NCBI RefSeq assembly: GCF_900110455.1
Contig: NZ_FOIS01000001.1
Coordinates: 1-64,000, forward strand
Length of the DNA: 64,000 nt
DNA from: Natrinema salifodinae
GTDB lineage: Archaea; Halobacteriota; Halobacteria; Halobacteriales; Natrialbaceae
Direction: 5' to 3'
Shown here piece after piece: positions 52,420 to 60,888 of this stretch (its first letter is position 1; each line of letters opens with the position of its first letter). The position numbers and the translations under genes were made by a program. The notes under the pieces were generated by a model. That model made no database searches, had not been told where the DNA came from, and worked only from the letters and a program-made list of their open reading frames with translations.

Positions 52420-53601
52420 CTAGATGACGCCGTCGGTCTGCAACCGCTCGCGCTCGGCCTCGTCGTATCCCAGGTCCGCCAGTACCTCGTCGGTGTGCTC
52501 TCCGAGCCGGGGCGGCGGCCCCTCCTCGTCGGTCTCGAGGGAGTCGAAGTTGACCGGATTTGCGGGCGACTTGAACGTCCCCAGCTCCGGGTGTTCCATC
52601 TCCGCGACCATGTCACGGGTCTCGATATGCGGATCGTCGACCAGCGTCTCGACGTCTTGGACCGGCGTACAGGGGACGTCTTCCTCCTGTAGGATCGCCA
52701 TCCACTCGTCGGTCGTTCGCTCGGCGAAGAGTTCGTCGAGGACGGGATCCAGTTCGTCCCGGTGTTCGACTCGATCCGAAAACGTCGCGTAGCGCTCGTC
52801 GTCGATCCACTCCTCGCGGTCGATCGCCCGGCAGAACTTCGGCCAGATGTGTTCGCTCACGACGCCGACGACGATGTGCGAATCGGCGGTCTCGAACGCC
52901 TGGTAGGGCATGAGGCTGGGGTGACGGGTGCCCATGCGCGTCGGATTCTTGCCCGTCGCGAAGTAGTTCGACACGTGGTAGCCGAGAAACTGGAAGCTCG
53001 CGTCGAGCAACGAGACGTCGATGTACTCTCCGTCGCCGGTTCGCTCGCGGTGGTACAGCGCCGTGAGGATCGAGTAGATCGCCGTCATCGCGCCGGCGAG
53101 GTCGCAGATCGAGACGCCGATCCGCGCGGGCTGGTCCTCGGTACCGGTGACGCTCATCATCCCCGACTCGCCCTGAAGGACGATATCGAAGGACTTCCGG
53201 TCGGCGTAGGGACTGTCCCGGCCGTATCCGGAGATGTCGCAGTAGACGAGATCGTCGTTGACAGCCGAGAGTGTCTCGTACTCGGCGTCGAACGTCGCCG
53301 CGTTCCCGGGCGCGAAGTTCTGCACGAACACATCCGCCTCCGCGATCAACTCGCGGAGGATCGCCTGGCCCTCGGCCGTCGTGAGATCCAGACTGACGCT
53401 TCGCTTGTTCCGGTTCGTGCTGACGAAGTACGCGGAGAGTTCGTCGCCGTACCGCGGCGAGTACGTCCGCGTGAGGTCACCGTGCTCCGGCCGTTCGATT
53501 TTGATCACGTCCGCCCCGAGGTCGCCGAGCGTCTGTCCCGTAAACGGACCGACCAGTGCCTGGGTCGCGTCGATGACGGTAATATCGTCCAGCGGTTGCA
53601 T
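52420..53601 (-). CDS. CaiB/BaiF class III CoA-transferase
   Basis: A 393-residue family III CoA-transferase, which moves CoA between carboxylic acids by anhydride intermediates. Blocks: ITVIDATQALVGPFTGQTL (part), LGADVIKIERPEHGD, NRNKRSVSLDLTTAEG, SFDIVLQGESGMMSVTG with the probable catalytic aspartate, and YIDVSLLDASF. Length fits. Relatives act on formyl/oxalate, carnitine, citramalate and others, so the acid here is open. The open frame extends to 54060 but homology starts at 53601. Probably in one unit with the flavoprotein dehydrogenase. Confidence 0.92.
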   Translation of the reverse strand: MQPLDDITVIDATQALVGPFTGQTLGDLGADVIKIERPEHGDLTRTYSPRYGDELSAYFVSTNRNKRSVSLDLTTAEGQAILRELIAEADVFVQNFAPGNAATFDAEYETLSAVNDDLVYCDISGYGRDSPYADRKSFDIVLQGESGMMSVTGTEDQPARIGVSICDLAGAMTAIYSILTALYHRERTGDGEYIDVSLLDASFQFLGYHVSNYFATGKNPTRMGTRHPSLMPYQAFETADSHIVVGVVSEHIWPKFCRAIDREEWIDDERYATFSDRVEHRDELDPVLDELFAERTTDEWMAILQEEDVPCTPVQDVETLVDDPHIETRDMVAEMEHPELGTFKSPANPVNFDSLETDEEGPPPRLGEHTDEVLADLGYDEAERERLQTDGVI

Positions 53602-53827
53602 ACTCGCGAGACATCCTCGGTGGAACGCATATAGCTTACGCCGGGCCGAGCGTCGCTGCGAGACCGGCCGCTCGATCCTAAAAGATTCCCGGGCCGACGC
53701 GCCGTTCGACTCGCGGACGTACCGAATCGGCGAGCCGTCGGACCGTCGGATCGATGTCGACCGTCCGGCCGGATAACGGTCCGAGTCGCTCTTCCGATGC
53801 GTTATCCGTCGCGAACGACTGATGCGA

Positions 53828-53835
53828 ATATTTAT
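53828..53835 (+). promoter_or_regulatory. TATA-like promoter of a small membrane-protein gene
   Basis: AATATTTATG is centred about 29 bases before the ATG at 53861. Between them ATGTC ... GACAT (53834-53852) forms a partial inverted repeat. Confidence 0.45.
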
Positions 53836-53860
53836 GTCTCGTGGTGCGACATAACATAGT

Positions 53861-54097
53861 ATGGGATCGGATACCAGTGGTTCAGGCGTTCCCGACGGAG
53901 ACGACCGCGAGGCTCCGATGCGAGCGCCGTCCCGACGCATCGATCGAATCAGCACGCCGCTCGGGGAGATCCTGTCACCAGCACGCGTAGACGCCTTCAA
54001 AAAAGGCGTCAAGGCGCTCTTCACCCTTCTCCTGGCGACGCTCCTGGTGTACTGGGTCACCGCGTTTTACTTCGGCGTCGCGCTCTTCGAGTTCTGA
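53861..54097 (+). CDS. Small membrane protein (78 residues)
   Basis: The first 45 residues are polar and charged; the C-terminus has one hydrophobic helix KALFTLLLATLLVYWVTAF with YFGVALFEF at the end. A well-placed TATA element and end-of-protein helix support it. It lies between the CoA-transferase (divergent) and the second TAXI binding protein (convergent). A small DctQ-like or accessory role for the transporter is possible but unsupported by homology. Confidence 0.65.
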   Translation: MGSDTSGSGVPDGDDREAPMRAPSRRIDRISTPLGEILSPARVDAFKKGVKALFTLLLATLLVYWVTAFYFGVALFEF

Positions 54098-54247
54098 CGG
54101 CGGCCCGCTTCTCGTGCGAGTGTTTGTTCTCGTCCTCGTCCCCGTCCCGCGAGTTCGATTCGAGGCCGTAAAAGTCGGTTCTCGGTTCGCAACGACCGGT
54201 GTGTAACTGGCGCGTCGAGACGCTCGTCTATCGACCCTCGGTTCGGT

Positions 54248-55279
54248 TCAGTCACCTCGCTCCCAGCTGTCGTCCCAGAGGTCGTGATCCTCGTAGAAGT
54301 CGGCTGCACCCGGATGGACCGGCAGGAAATCCGATTCGATGGCGGTGACGAAGTGCTCGGGTTCTTCCCCGTATGGGAAGAACGCGGGCTGGCCCTCTTG
54401 GACGCTCTCGTAGTGTTCGTACGCGATCTCGAGCACTTCGTAGACCGCGTCAGCCGAGAGGTCGGGGTCGAAGAAGTACTGGAAGAGCAGGTTCCAGCCC
54501 TGGAACGTGTCGCCGACGTCCTGTTCGTAGCCGTAGGTGTCTTTCTCGTAGTAGGAAACCAGGTTCGACTGTTCGAACACGTCCTGAAACTGATCGGTTA
54601 CCTCGACGCTGTGAAGGTCGACACGGGCACCGGTCTCGGCCATCCACGTCGGGAGGTTGACCTCGTTCGCACCGTACGAGAGGATCGCCTCGATCCGTCC
54701 CTCTTCGGCGGCCCCGGCCACGTCGCCGGTGTCAATGTTGACGACGTTTTCCGTGAGTTCCTCTTTCAGGTCGGGGTCCTCATCCATGGCGTCCATGAAC
54801 TGCTGGCGCGTCCCCCAACCCGGCTGAAGGAGGTAGACGTCGCGCCCGAGCAGGTCGTCGGTTGTCTCGATCCCCGTGCCGTCCAGCGCGACGAAGTGGT
54901 CGTCGCGGACGAAGTAGGTGAACCCCTGATAGGGAACGTCGAGATCCTCGTCTTCGAATGGCTCCTGCGAGTTCAGCGCGTTTTTGACCGTGTAATTGGT
55001 CATGCCGTAGGCCTCGAGATCCCCCTGATCGTAAATCCGGGTGCTCGCCGGATCGCCGCCGGTCGTCTGCGTGTCCCACCGGACGGAGTCGGACTGCTCC
55101 CGGAGGACCCGCTGAATCGCCTGCGAGGTCTGGAAGACGGTCGACCCCTGGGTCGACGATCCGACTCGCATGTCCACGTAATCACCTCCGCCCCCACCGA
55201 GACAACCGGTCAGCCCGATCGCACTGACGCTTGCAGCACCTTTCAGATACCGCCGTCTTGAAGTCGGCCTCTCAGACAT
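54248..55279 (-). CDS. TAXI family TRAP solute-binding lipoprotein (second system)
   Basis: A 343-residue binding protein. Signal: SRRRYLKGAASVSAIG with lipobox LTGC, Tat-type. TAXI blocks: VGSSTQGSTVFQTSQAIQ near the mature start and LLQPGWGTRQQF in the middle (compare PIQPGFGTR in the first copy). It is transcribed after the fused permease (158-base gap), the reverse of the order in the first system. The two binding proteins are alike in plan but clearly diverged, so their ligands may differ. Confidence 0.92.
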   Translation of the reverse strand: MSERPTSRRRYLKGAASVSAIGLTGCLGGGGGDYVDMRVGSSTQGSTVFQTSQAIQRVLREQSDSVRWDTQTTGGDPASTRIYDQGDLEAYGMTNYTVKNALNSQEPFEDEDLDVPYQGFTYFVRDDHFVALDGTGIETTDDLLGRDVYLLQPGWGTRQQFMDAMDEDPDLKEELTENVVNIDTGDVAGAAEEGRIEAILSYGANEVNLPTWMAETGARVDLHSVEVTDQFQDVFEQSNLVSYYEKDTYGYEQDVGDTFQGWNLLFQYFFDPDLSADAVYEVLEIAYEHYESVQEGQPAFFPYGEEPEHFVTAIESDFLPVHPGAADFYEDHDLWDDSWERGD

Positions 55280-55437
55280 TACGCGAATTCCTTCGTATTA
55301 ATAGATATTAAATCTGTGGGAGAGATACACACCCATAATTCTTGATAACACGAAACAACTACTTCGTAGCCCGTCCCAATTACGGAGTAAGCCGACGTGA
55401 AACGGCGATGTTCGAGTTTCGATCGCCCCTGGATCGC

Positions 55438-57429
55438 TCAGATCCGCCGTTGAATCACTGTCCGCATCTGTGTAAGGTCCAGTTCGTTGACTTGCATAAA
55501 CTGCACCGTCACGAGGATGGCGAGGACGACCGAGAGGGCGAGACGGATGAAATCGCTGGGTACCGCCATGACGATCGTGCCCAGAACGACGAATACGGCG
55601 CTGAGAACGTAGTTGACCGCCCTGTTGTCGAACGCTTTTCCGTAGTAGTTCAGGCCGTGAACCATGGCAGCGGCGCCGCCGAGTAGCAGGACGCTCGACG
55701 TGAGCTTGTGCATCGACAGTCCGCCAGCGACGATTTCGGCATTGTAGATCAACGCGAACGGGAGGACGAAAAGCGGTGCGGCTATCTTGACGGCTTCGAA
55801 CGCCGACGACCAGAAGTTCGCCTCCGCGATCCCCGACGCGACCACGACTGCAATCGCTATCGGCGGCGTAATGCCGGAGAGAATCGCCGCGTAGAAGACG
55901 AAGTAGTGGACCGGGAGCCGCGTCAGTCCGAACCCTTCGATGAGCGCCGGCGCCACCAGCAGGGCGACGATCGTGTACGCCGCGACCGTAGGCATCCCGA
56001 GCCCGAGCACGATACAGATCACCATCGCGAGCACGAGGGCCACGAGGAGGACGCCGCCCGACAGCTCGATCAGCGCGAGCGCGAGCTTTCCAGGGACGCC
56101 GGTCGTCACCAGGAGATCGGCGATACCGTTGATCGCGGCGACGATGACCACGATCGGGCCGAAGATGGTCGCACCGCCCTTGAGACCGGCCAGCGTCTGG
56201 CCCAGCAGATCGAGGATCGACACCTGGTTCCACCCCAGGAGTCGCTCGACGAGCGGGAAAGTGATCCCCATGATGACCATCGAGATGGCCGTGTACAGCG
56301 CGGAGGACATGACCGTCCACTGTGCGATCCCGAGCGCGTAGACCAGAACGGCGAACGGAATGCCGAGTTTTAGGGTCTCGGAGACGAACTCCGGTCGCGA
56401 TTTCTTCTCCCCGACCGACTCGGGCGTCTCCTCGATACCGGATTTGATGTTCTGGTTGACCGCGGAGTAGTGAACGGCGATGGCGACCGAGATATAGAAG
56501 ACGAGCGCGGGAACGATGCCCGCGACGAGGACCTCGAAGTAGGTGATCCCGAGGATCGACGCCATGATGAACGCCGCCGCTCCCATGACCGGCGGCATGA
56601 TCTGTCCGCCCGAGGACGCGACGGACTCGACGCCAGCGGCCGTCGAACGCTTCAGGCCGCTCTCTTTCATCAGGGGGATCGTGACCGATCCGGTCATCGC
56701 CGTGTTCGCGACCTGTGACCCGTTGATCGATCCGATCGCCAGGCTCGCGATGACCGCTGACTGGGCGATCCCTGACCTGAGATACTCCGAGGCCCGAAAC
56801 GCGATTCGCATCACGTAGTCGAACGCGCCGTACCCCTCCAGCAGGCCGGCGTACAGGAGAAACAGCGAGACCCAGGCAGCGACGATACCGCTGATCGACC
56901 CGAAGAACCCGGTGAAGTCCAACACGAAGACGTTCATGATCCGAGTGGGAGTCAACCCGCCGTGACCGAGGATCCCTGGCAGTCCATCACCGAGCCACGC
57001 ATAGAGGGAGCCGCCGACGATGACGCCCAGAAACGCCGTCCCGAATTCGCGGAAGATGAGGTAGAACATCGTGAGCGTAAACATCAGGGCCAGGACGTAC
57101 TCGTCGTGGTAGCCGAAGCCGGTCCGCTCGAAGAGTAACTCGTCGAAGTACCACAGCAAGTACGTCGTCGTGACACACACGATGAGCAGCGAAACCACCA
57201 GCAGGGCGAGATCGAGGTAATCCCGCTCCTCGAGTGTGTCCGTCATCTCGTCGAGGATGTAGATGCTGAACCCGAGACCGAAGAGACCGAGCGTATACTT
57301 CGCCCGCGGCATCATCTGGGTGTACGCGTAGTACACCGCGAGCCCCCACATGATGACCGCGAGCACTAACACTAGTATATCTATCGCCTTTGCTAGGCTT
57401 CCCGGCACGGTGGAGCGTCGTTCGAACAT
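55438..57429 (-). CDS. TRAP transporter fused permease (second system)
   Basis: A 663-residue DctQ-DctM fusion like the one at 2623. The DctQ part has four helices (residues 15-170), then the DctM part with GSINGSQVANTAMTGSVTIP, SGGQIMPPVMGAAAFIMA (part) and LGLGMPTVAAYTIVALL. Transport is sodium-driven uptake of an organic anion. It diverges from the D-2-hydroxyacid dehydrogenase; both promoters lie in 57430-57689. Because the flanking genes handle 2-hydroxy and 2-oxo acids, such an acid is a likely cargo (inference). Confidence 0.93.
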   Translation of the reverse strand: MFERRSTVPGSLAKAIDILVLVLAVIMWGLAVYYAYTQMMPRAKYTLGLFGLGFSIYILDEMTDTLEERDYLDLALLVVSLLIVCVTTTYLLWYFDELLFERTGFGYHDEYVLALMFTLTMFYLIFREFGTAFLGVIVGGSLYAWLGDGLPGILGHGGLTPTRIMNVFVLDFTGFFGSISGIVAAWVSLFLLYAGLLEGYGAFDYVMRIAFRASEYLRSGIAQSAVIASLAIGSINGSQVANTAMTGSVTIPLMKESGLKRSTAAGVESVASSGGQIMPPVMGAAAFIMASILGITYFEVLVAGIVPALVFYISVAIAVHYSAVNQNIKSGIEETPESVGEKKSRPEFVSETLKLGIPFAVLVYALGIAQWTVMSSALYTAISMVIMGITFPLVERLLGWNQVSILDLLGQTLAGLKGGATIFGPIVVIVAAINGIADLLVTTGVPGKLALALIELSGGVLLVALVLAMVICIVLGLGMPTVAAYTIVALLVAPALIEGFGLTRLPVHYFVFYAAILSGITPPIAIAVVVASGIAEANFWSSAFEAVKIAAPLFVLPFALIYNAEIVAGGLSMHKLTSSVLLLGGAAAMVHGLNYYGKAFDNRAVNYVLSAVFVVLGTIVMAVPSDFIRLALSVVLAILVTVQFMQVNELDLTQMRTVIQRRI

Positions 57430-57456
57430 CCATTGTGTACGACTACCATCCTAGGC

Positions 57457-57462
57457 CATAAA
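57457..57462 (-). promoter_or_regulatory. TATA-like element of the second TRAP operon
   Basis: On the minus strand TTTATG (inside GAATATTTATGG) is centred about 31 bases before the ATG at 57429. Confidence 0.4.
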
Positions 57463-57660
57463 TATTCGGTATGTGTACTCACCTCATATCTTCGTTGATC
57501 GCAGGGGCCGTTCCCGCTGTTTCGAGGGTGTATCGGGGCGTCGCCGCCGAGAACCGCACGACGAGAGAATCCGACACGTCGGCGATCGAATTCCCCATTC
57601 CGTGGCCTCTCATCACGTGAGACAGGCGATCGATCGACGATCTACGGCGACCAGTACATC

Positions 57661-57666
57661 TTTACA
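57661..57666 (+). promoter_or_regulatory. TATA-like element of the D-2-hydroxyacid dehydrogenase
   Basis: TTTACA is centred about 27 bases before the ATG at 57690. Confidence 0.4.
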
Positions 57667-57689
57667 CTAGTCTGCGAAACAACTCGTTC

Positions 57690-58634
57690 ATGCCAAGCGT
57701 CATCGTGAGACATGATCAGCCGATCGCGAACGCGCTTCGCGACGAACGCGAGGCGTTGACCGTCGTCCGCGCGGAGACGGAGGCGGATTGCCTGGCGACC
57801 CTCTCCGAGGCCGACGTCTTCGTCACCAACCCGACGAACTGGACGGACGAGTATCTCGACGGTCTCTCGGCCGGAGACTGGGTGCAAGCGACCAGCGCGG
57901 GATACGCGGCGTTTCCGCTAGACGAGTTCGAGGCGAACGACATCGCCTTCACGAACGCCGGCGGCAACTACGGCCACCCCGTCGCCGATCACGCGTTCGC
58001 CCTGCTCCTCGGCCTGGCCCGTCAACTGCCCCGCTGTTTCGAAAATCAGCGCCGCGGAGAGTGGGATCGCGACCTCGGGACCGACCTGCTCGACCTGCAA
58101 GGGCGGACGCTCACCGTGGTCGGACTCGGCGACATCGGCGAGGAGGTCGCACGCCGCGGCCGCGCGTTCGGCATGGACGTTTTCGGGACTAAACGCGATC
58201 CTGACGCCTACGACGGTTGTCTGCCGACGGAACGGGTCCGACCCTCCGGCGACCTCTTCGAATTGCTCCCGGAGACGGACACCCTCGTGGTGGCGGTCCC
58301 GCTCACGGAGGCGACACACCACCTCGTCGACGAGGCGGCTCTCGAGACGTTGCCGAACTCTGCGATGCTCGTCAACGTCGCCCGCGGCCCGGTGATCGAC
58401 GAGGCGGCCCTCACCGACGCGCTCGCAGCGGATCGCCTGGCGGGTGCCGGCCTCGATGTCTTCGAGGAGGAACCCTTGCCCGAGGAGTCGCCGCTGTGGG
58501 ATCGCGAGGACGTGATCGTCACGCCCCACGTCGGTGGCCGTTCGCGGGCGTTCATCCCGCGGTTCGTCGAGCTGTTCCTCGAGAACTACGACCGGCGACG
58601 GGCCGGCGACGCCCTGCGCAACCGGATCGTCTGA
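57690..58634 (+). CDS. D-2-hydroxyacid dehydrogenase (NAD-dependent)
   Basis: A 314-residue enzyme of the D-isomer-specific family. Rossmann motif VVGLGDIGEEVARRGRAFG (about residue 140-160), catalytic arginine in VNVARGPVIDEAAL, glutamate in EEEPLPEESPLW and histidine in TPHVGG. It interconverts a D-2-hydroxyacid and its 2-oxoacid. Next to a TRAP importer and near a flavin-dependent D-2-hydroxyacid dehydrogenase it fits a role in 2-hydroxyacid use; glyoxylate, hydroxypyruvate and others remain possible. Confidence 0.93.
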   Translation: MPSVIVRHDQPIANALRDEREALTVVRAETEADCLATLSEADVFVTNPTNWTDEYLDGLSAGDWVQATSAGYAAFPLDEFEANDIAFTNAGGNYGHPVADHAFALLLGLARQLPRCFENQRRGEWDRDLGTDLLDLQGRTLTVVGLGDIGEEVARRGRAFGMDVFGTKRDPDAYDGCLPTERVRPSGDLFELLPETDTLVVAVPLTEATHHLVDEAALETLPNSAMLVNVARGPVIDEAALTDALAADRLAGAGLDVFEEEPLPEESPLWDREDVIVTPHVGGRSRAFIPRFVELFLENYDRRRAGDALRNRIV

Positions 58635-58659
58635 GTCGGAACCGAGTCCGCCATCGTGC

Positions 58660-59196
58660 CTACAGGGTCGCCCGACCGAGGCCGCCGTCGATCGTGACCG
58701 TGGTTCCGGTAATGAACTCGGAGCACGGCGCACTGAGGAACACGACCGTCTTTCCGAGCCCCATCGGGTCGCCCAAGCGTCCGACGGGAACGCTGTCCGA
58801 GCGGGCGGTCAGGCCCTCCTCGGAGGAATCGTACTCGCCGCGTTCGACGGCGTCCTCGATGAGCGATTCCACGCGATCGGTCTCGTGGGGACCGGGTAGG
58901 ACGGCGTTTACTCGCACGTCCGGCGCCAGTTCCCGCGAGAGCGTTTTTCGAGGCCGACGACGGCCATCCGAACCGAGTTAGAGAGGACGAGACCGTCGAT
59001 AGCTTCCTTCACGCTGCGTGAGGTGATGTTCACCACCGTCCCGCCGCCGTTTGCCTGGAGCGCGTCGGCGCTTTCCCGGACGAGGCGGACGACGCTCATC
59101 ACGAGGAGTTCGTGTGCGTCGTTCCAGTCCTCGTCGGTCGTCTCGAGGAACTCGCCGCTTGGCGGCCCGCCGGCCGCTCCGGCGGGTCGGCGGGCG
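58660..59196 (-). pseudogene. SDR remnant, 5'-truncated and frameshifted, in frame behind usp
   Basis: Reading from 59196: AGGPPSGEFLETTDEDWNDA, then TVVNITSRSVKEAIDGLVLS and MAVVGLEK; at the T5/A5 run 58944-58948 one base is missing and homology goes on in another frame, SRELAPDVRVNAVLPGPHET to ITGTTVTIDGGLG. The N-terminal 70-80 residues with the cofactor motif are lost. The remnant is in the same frame as the universal stress gene, only its TAG stop (59199-59201) between them. This SDR type has LVLSNSVR at the YxxxK position. Confidence 0.85.
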
Positions 59197-59198
59197 AG

Positions 59199-59633
59199 CT
59201 AGTCGGACAACGAAACGGTGACCGGCCGATCCGCGTCGAGTAGAACCGCCTGGACGACGCTGCCGAACAGCGCCTTCCCTACCGGCGATCGCCGACGACC
59301 ACCCATCACGATGAGATCGACGTCCAACTCCCGCGCCGCGTTCGTGATCTCTTCCGGCGGCTCCCCGTGGCGCCGCTCGGCGGTCGACGACACGCCGTGT
59401 TCCGTCAGGAACTCGACCGTGCGCTCGAGGCTCTCCGGCGCGGGCTGATCCTCGAAGAGATCCTCGGACGAGGCGCGACCGCCGGCGTCCGTGGCGTCGA
59501 ATTCCTCGAAGACGTTGAGCGCGGTCACCTCGATTTCGTCGCTCGCTCGCGGGAGGCCCGTGACGACCGCCGCGGAGCGGAGGGACTGCTCGACGTTCGA
59601 ATCGACCGCTAACAGTATCTCGTACATCGTCAT
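59199..59633 (-). CDS. Universal stress protein (UspA family)
   Basis: A 144-residue Usp domain. It starts YEILLAVDSNVEQSLRSAA and ends with the ATP-binding pattern GGRRRSPVGKALFGSVVQAV and LLDADRPVTVS. Usp proteins bind ATP and act in stress or as accessory proteins of transporters. The TAG stop is followed in frame by a truncated SDR, so a deletion has probably joined two once-separate regions; Usp itself looks complete. Confidence 0.9.
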   Translation of the reverse strand: MTMYEILLAVDSNVEQSLRSAAVVTGLPRASDEIEVTALNVFEEFDATDAGGRASSEDLFEDQPAPESLERTVEFLTEHGVSSTAERRHGEPPEEITNAARELDVDLIVMGGRRRSPVGKALFGSVVQAVLLDADRPVTVSLSD

Positions 59634-59811
59634 GTCGAGGAACGACCACCATCATAAATGTATCGCGGAGTGCCCCGTGGACGGCGCCGCTCCCACCCAC
59701 CGCGTTCGGCTGACGCGGGATGTCCAACGCCAGCAGGAGCCGGGAGTCCGGAGCGTCAATCAGCGGAGCCACCGTTTCGGGCTTGCGCTCGACGTCTCCG
59801 CCGGCGATGGA

Positions 59812-59817
59812 TTTATG
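59812..59817 (+). promoter_or_regulatory. TATA-like element of the DapA-family gene
   Basis: TTTATG is centred about 29 bases before the ATG at 59843. Confidence 0.4.
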
Positions 59818-59842
59818 CGCCAGCACCCTTCAATCGGAAGGC

Positions 59843-60781
59843 ATGGCATTGTCAGCCGACCAGGTGCAGGAGCACCTCCGCGGCGTCGCCGCGGGGCTCC
59901 TCACGCCGCTGGACGACGATCGCGAGATCGAACACGAGAAGTTGCGCGAAAACGCGACATTGCTCCACGAGGCGGGTATCGAGACGTTCCTGGCGACCGC
60001 GAACATCAGCGAGTACCACTCGCTGACCCGGCGCGAACGGGTCGCCGTCGCCGAGACGGCCGTCGAGGCGCTCCCCGCGGACGCGTGCGTCCTCGCCGGC
60101 GTCGGCGGAAGCACGGTCGACGCGACGGAACTCATCCGCGAATACGATCGCATCGGCGTCGATGCGATGATGATCATGCCCCCGGACCACACCTACCTCC
60201 ACGAAGAGGGGCTCCTCGAGTATTACCGCACGCTCGCGGCGAGTACCGACCAACCGCTCGTGCCGTACGTCCGCGGGTTCGATCCGTCGGTCGAGTACCT
60301 CGGCGAACTCACGCGGGTCGACGGCGTCGCCGGAATCAAGTACGCGCTACCGGATCCCGTGAAACTCGGCGCCGGCGTCGCGGCGGGCGACGACGACGTC
60401 GTCTGGGTCGACGGCCTGGCCGAACCGTTCTCGGTCGCCTTCTGGGCGGAGGGCGCGGAGGGCTTCTCGGCCGGCGTGAGCAACTTCCGTCCGGAGGTCG
60501 GCCTGGAACTGTTCGACGCGCTCGAGAACGGCGACTGGAAACGCGCCCGCGAACTGCGGAACGTCTGCCTCCCCTATCAGAACTTCCGCGACGAGCGCGG
60601 TGAGAACAACGAGATTCCTGGTGCCATCAGCATCCCCGCGGTTAAGAAGGGTCTCGAGCTCGCCGGTCTTCACGGCGGCACCGTCCGGGAACCGATCCGC
60701 CCGCTCTCCGAGGCGGACGAACGGCGAGCCGAAGAACTCTACAGCGAACTCGACGACAATATCGACCGCCTTATCGAGTGA
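59843..60781 (+). CDS. DapA/N-acetylneuraminate-lyase family protein
   Basis: A 312-residue TIM-barrel enzyme. GLLTPLDDDREI at the N-terminus, TANISEYHSLTRRER in place of the pyruvate-binding GTTGE loop, the conserved tyrosine region PLVPYVRGF and the Schiff-base lysine in VAGIKYALPD. The family makes or breaks bonds to 2-oxoacids (dihydrodipicolinate synthase, KDG aldolase, 5-dehydro-4-deoxyglucarate dehydratase). The altered loop argues against lysine synthesis; a catabolic aldolase or dehydratase fits its neighbours. The frame extends upstream to 59720 without homology. Confidence 0.88.
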   Translation: MALSADQVQEHLRGVAAGLLTPLDDDREIEHEKLRENATLLHEAGIETFLATANISEYHSLTRRERVAVAETAVEALPADACVLAGVGGSTVDATELIREYDRIGVDAMMIMPPDHTYLHEEGLLEYYRTLAASTDQPLVPYVRGFDPSVEYLGELTRVDGVAGIKYALPDPVKLGAGVAAGDDDVVWVDGLAEPFSVAFWAEGAEGFSAGVSNFRPEVGLELFDALENGDWKRARELRNVCLPYQNFRDERGENNEIPGAISIPAVKKGLELAGLHGGTVREPIRPLSEADERRAEELYSELDDNIDRLIE

Positions 60782-60855
60782 ATCGGCCGATCGACGGCGA
60801 CAGCCAGGCGGTAGTCCCTCGCTTTCCGCGCTTTCTGGTTGGGAGAGTGACCGCA

Positions 60856-60868
60856 ACTACAATGTAGT
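60856..60868 (+). promoter_or_regulatory. Palindrome at the TATA position of the LDH/MDH gene
   Basis: ACTACA-A-TGTAGT, a perfect 6-base inverted repeat with a 1-base centre, covers -33 to -21 relative to the ATG, where the TATA box should be. It is a good candidate operator. Confidence 0.55.
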
Positions 60869-60871
60869 CGA

Positions 60872-60888
60872 GTGCCACACTGTGGCAC
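60872..60888 (+). promoter_or_regulatory. Palindrome touching the start codon of the LDH/MDH gene
   Basis: GTGCCACA-C-TGTGGCAC is a perfect 8-base inverted repeat with a 1-base centre and ends at the base before the ATG. Together with the palindrome 3 bases upstream it fills the whole core promoter. Confidence 0.6.
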
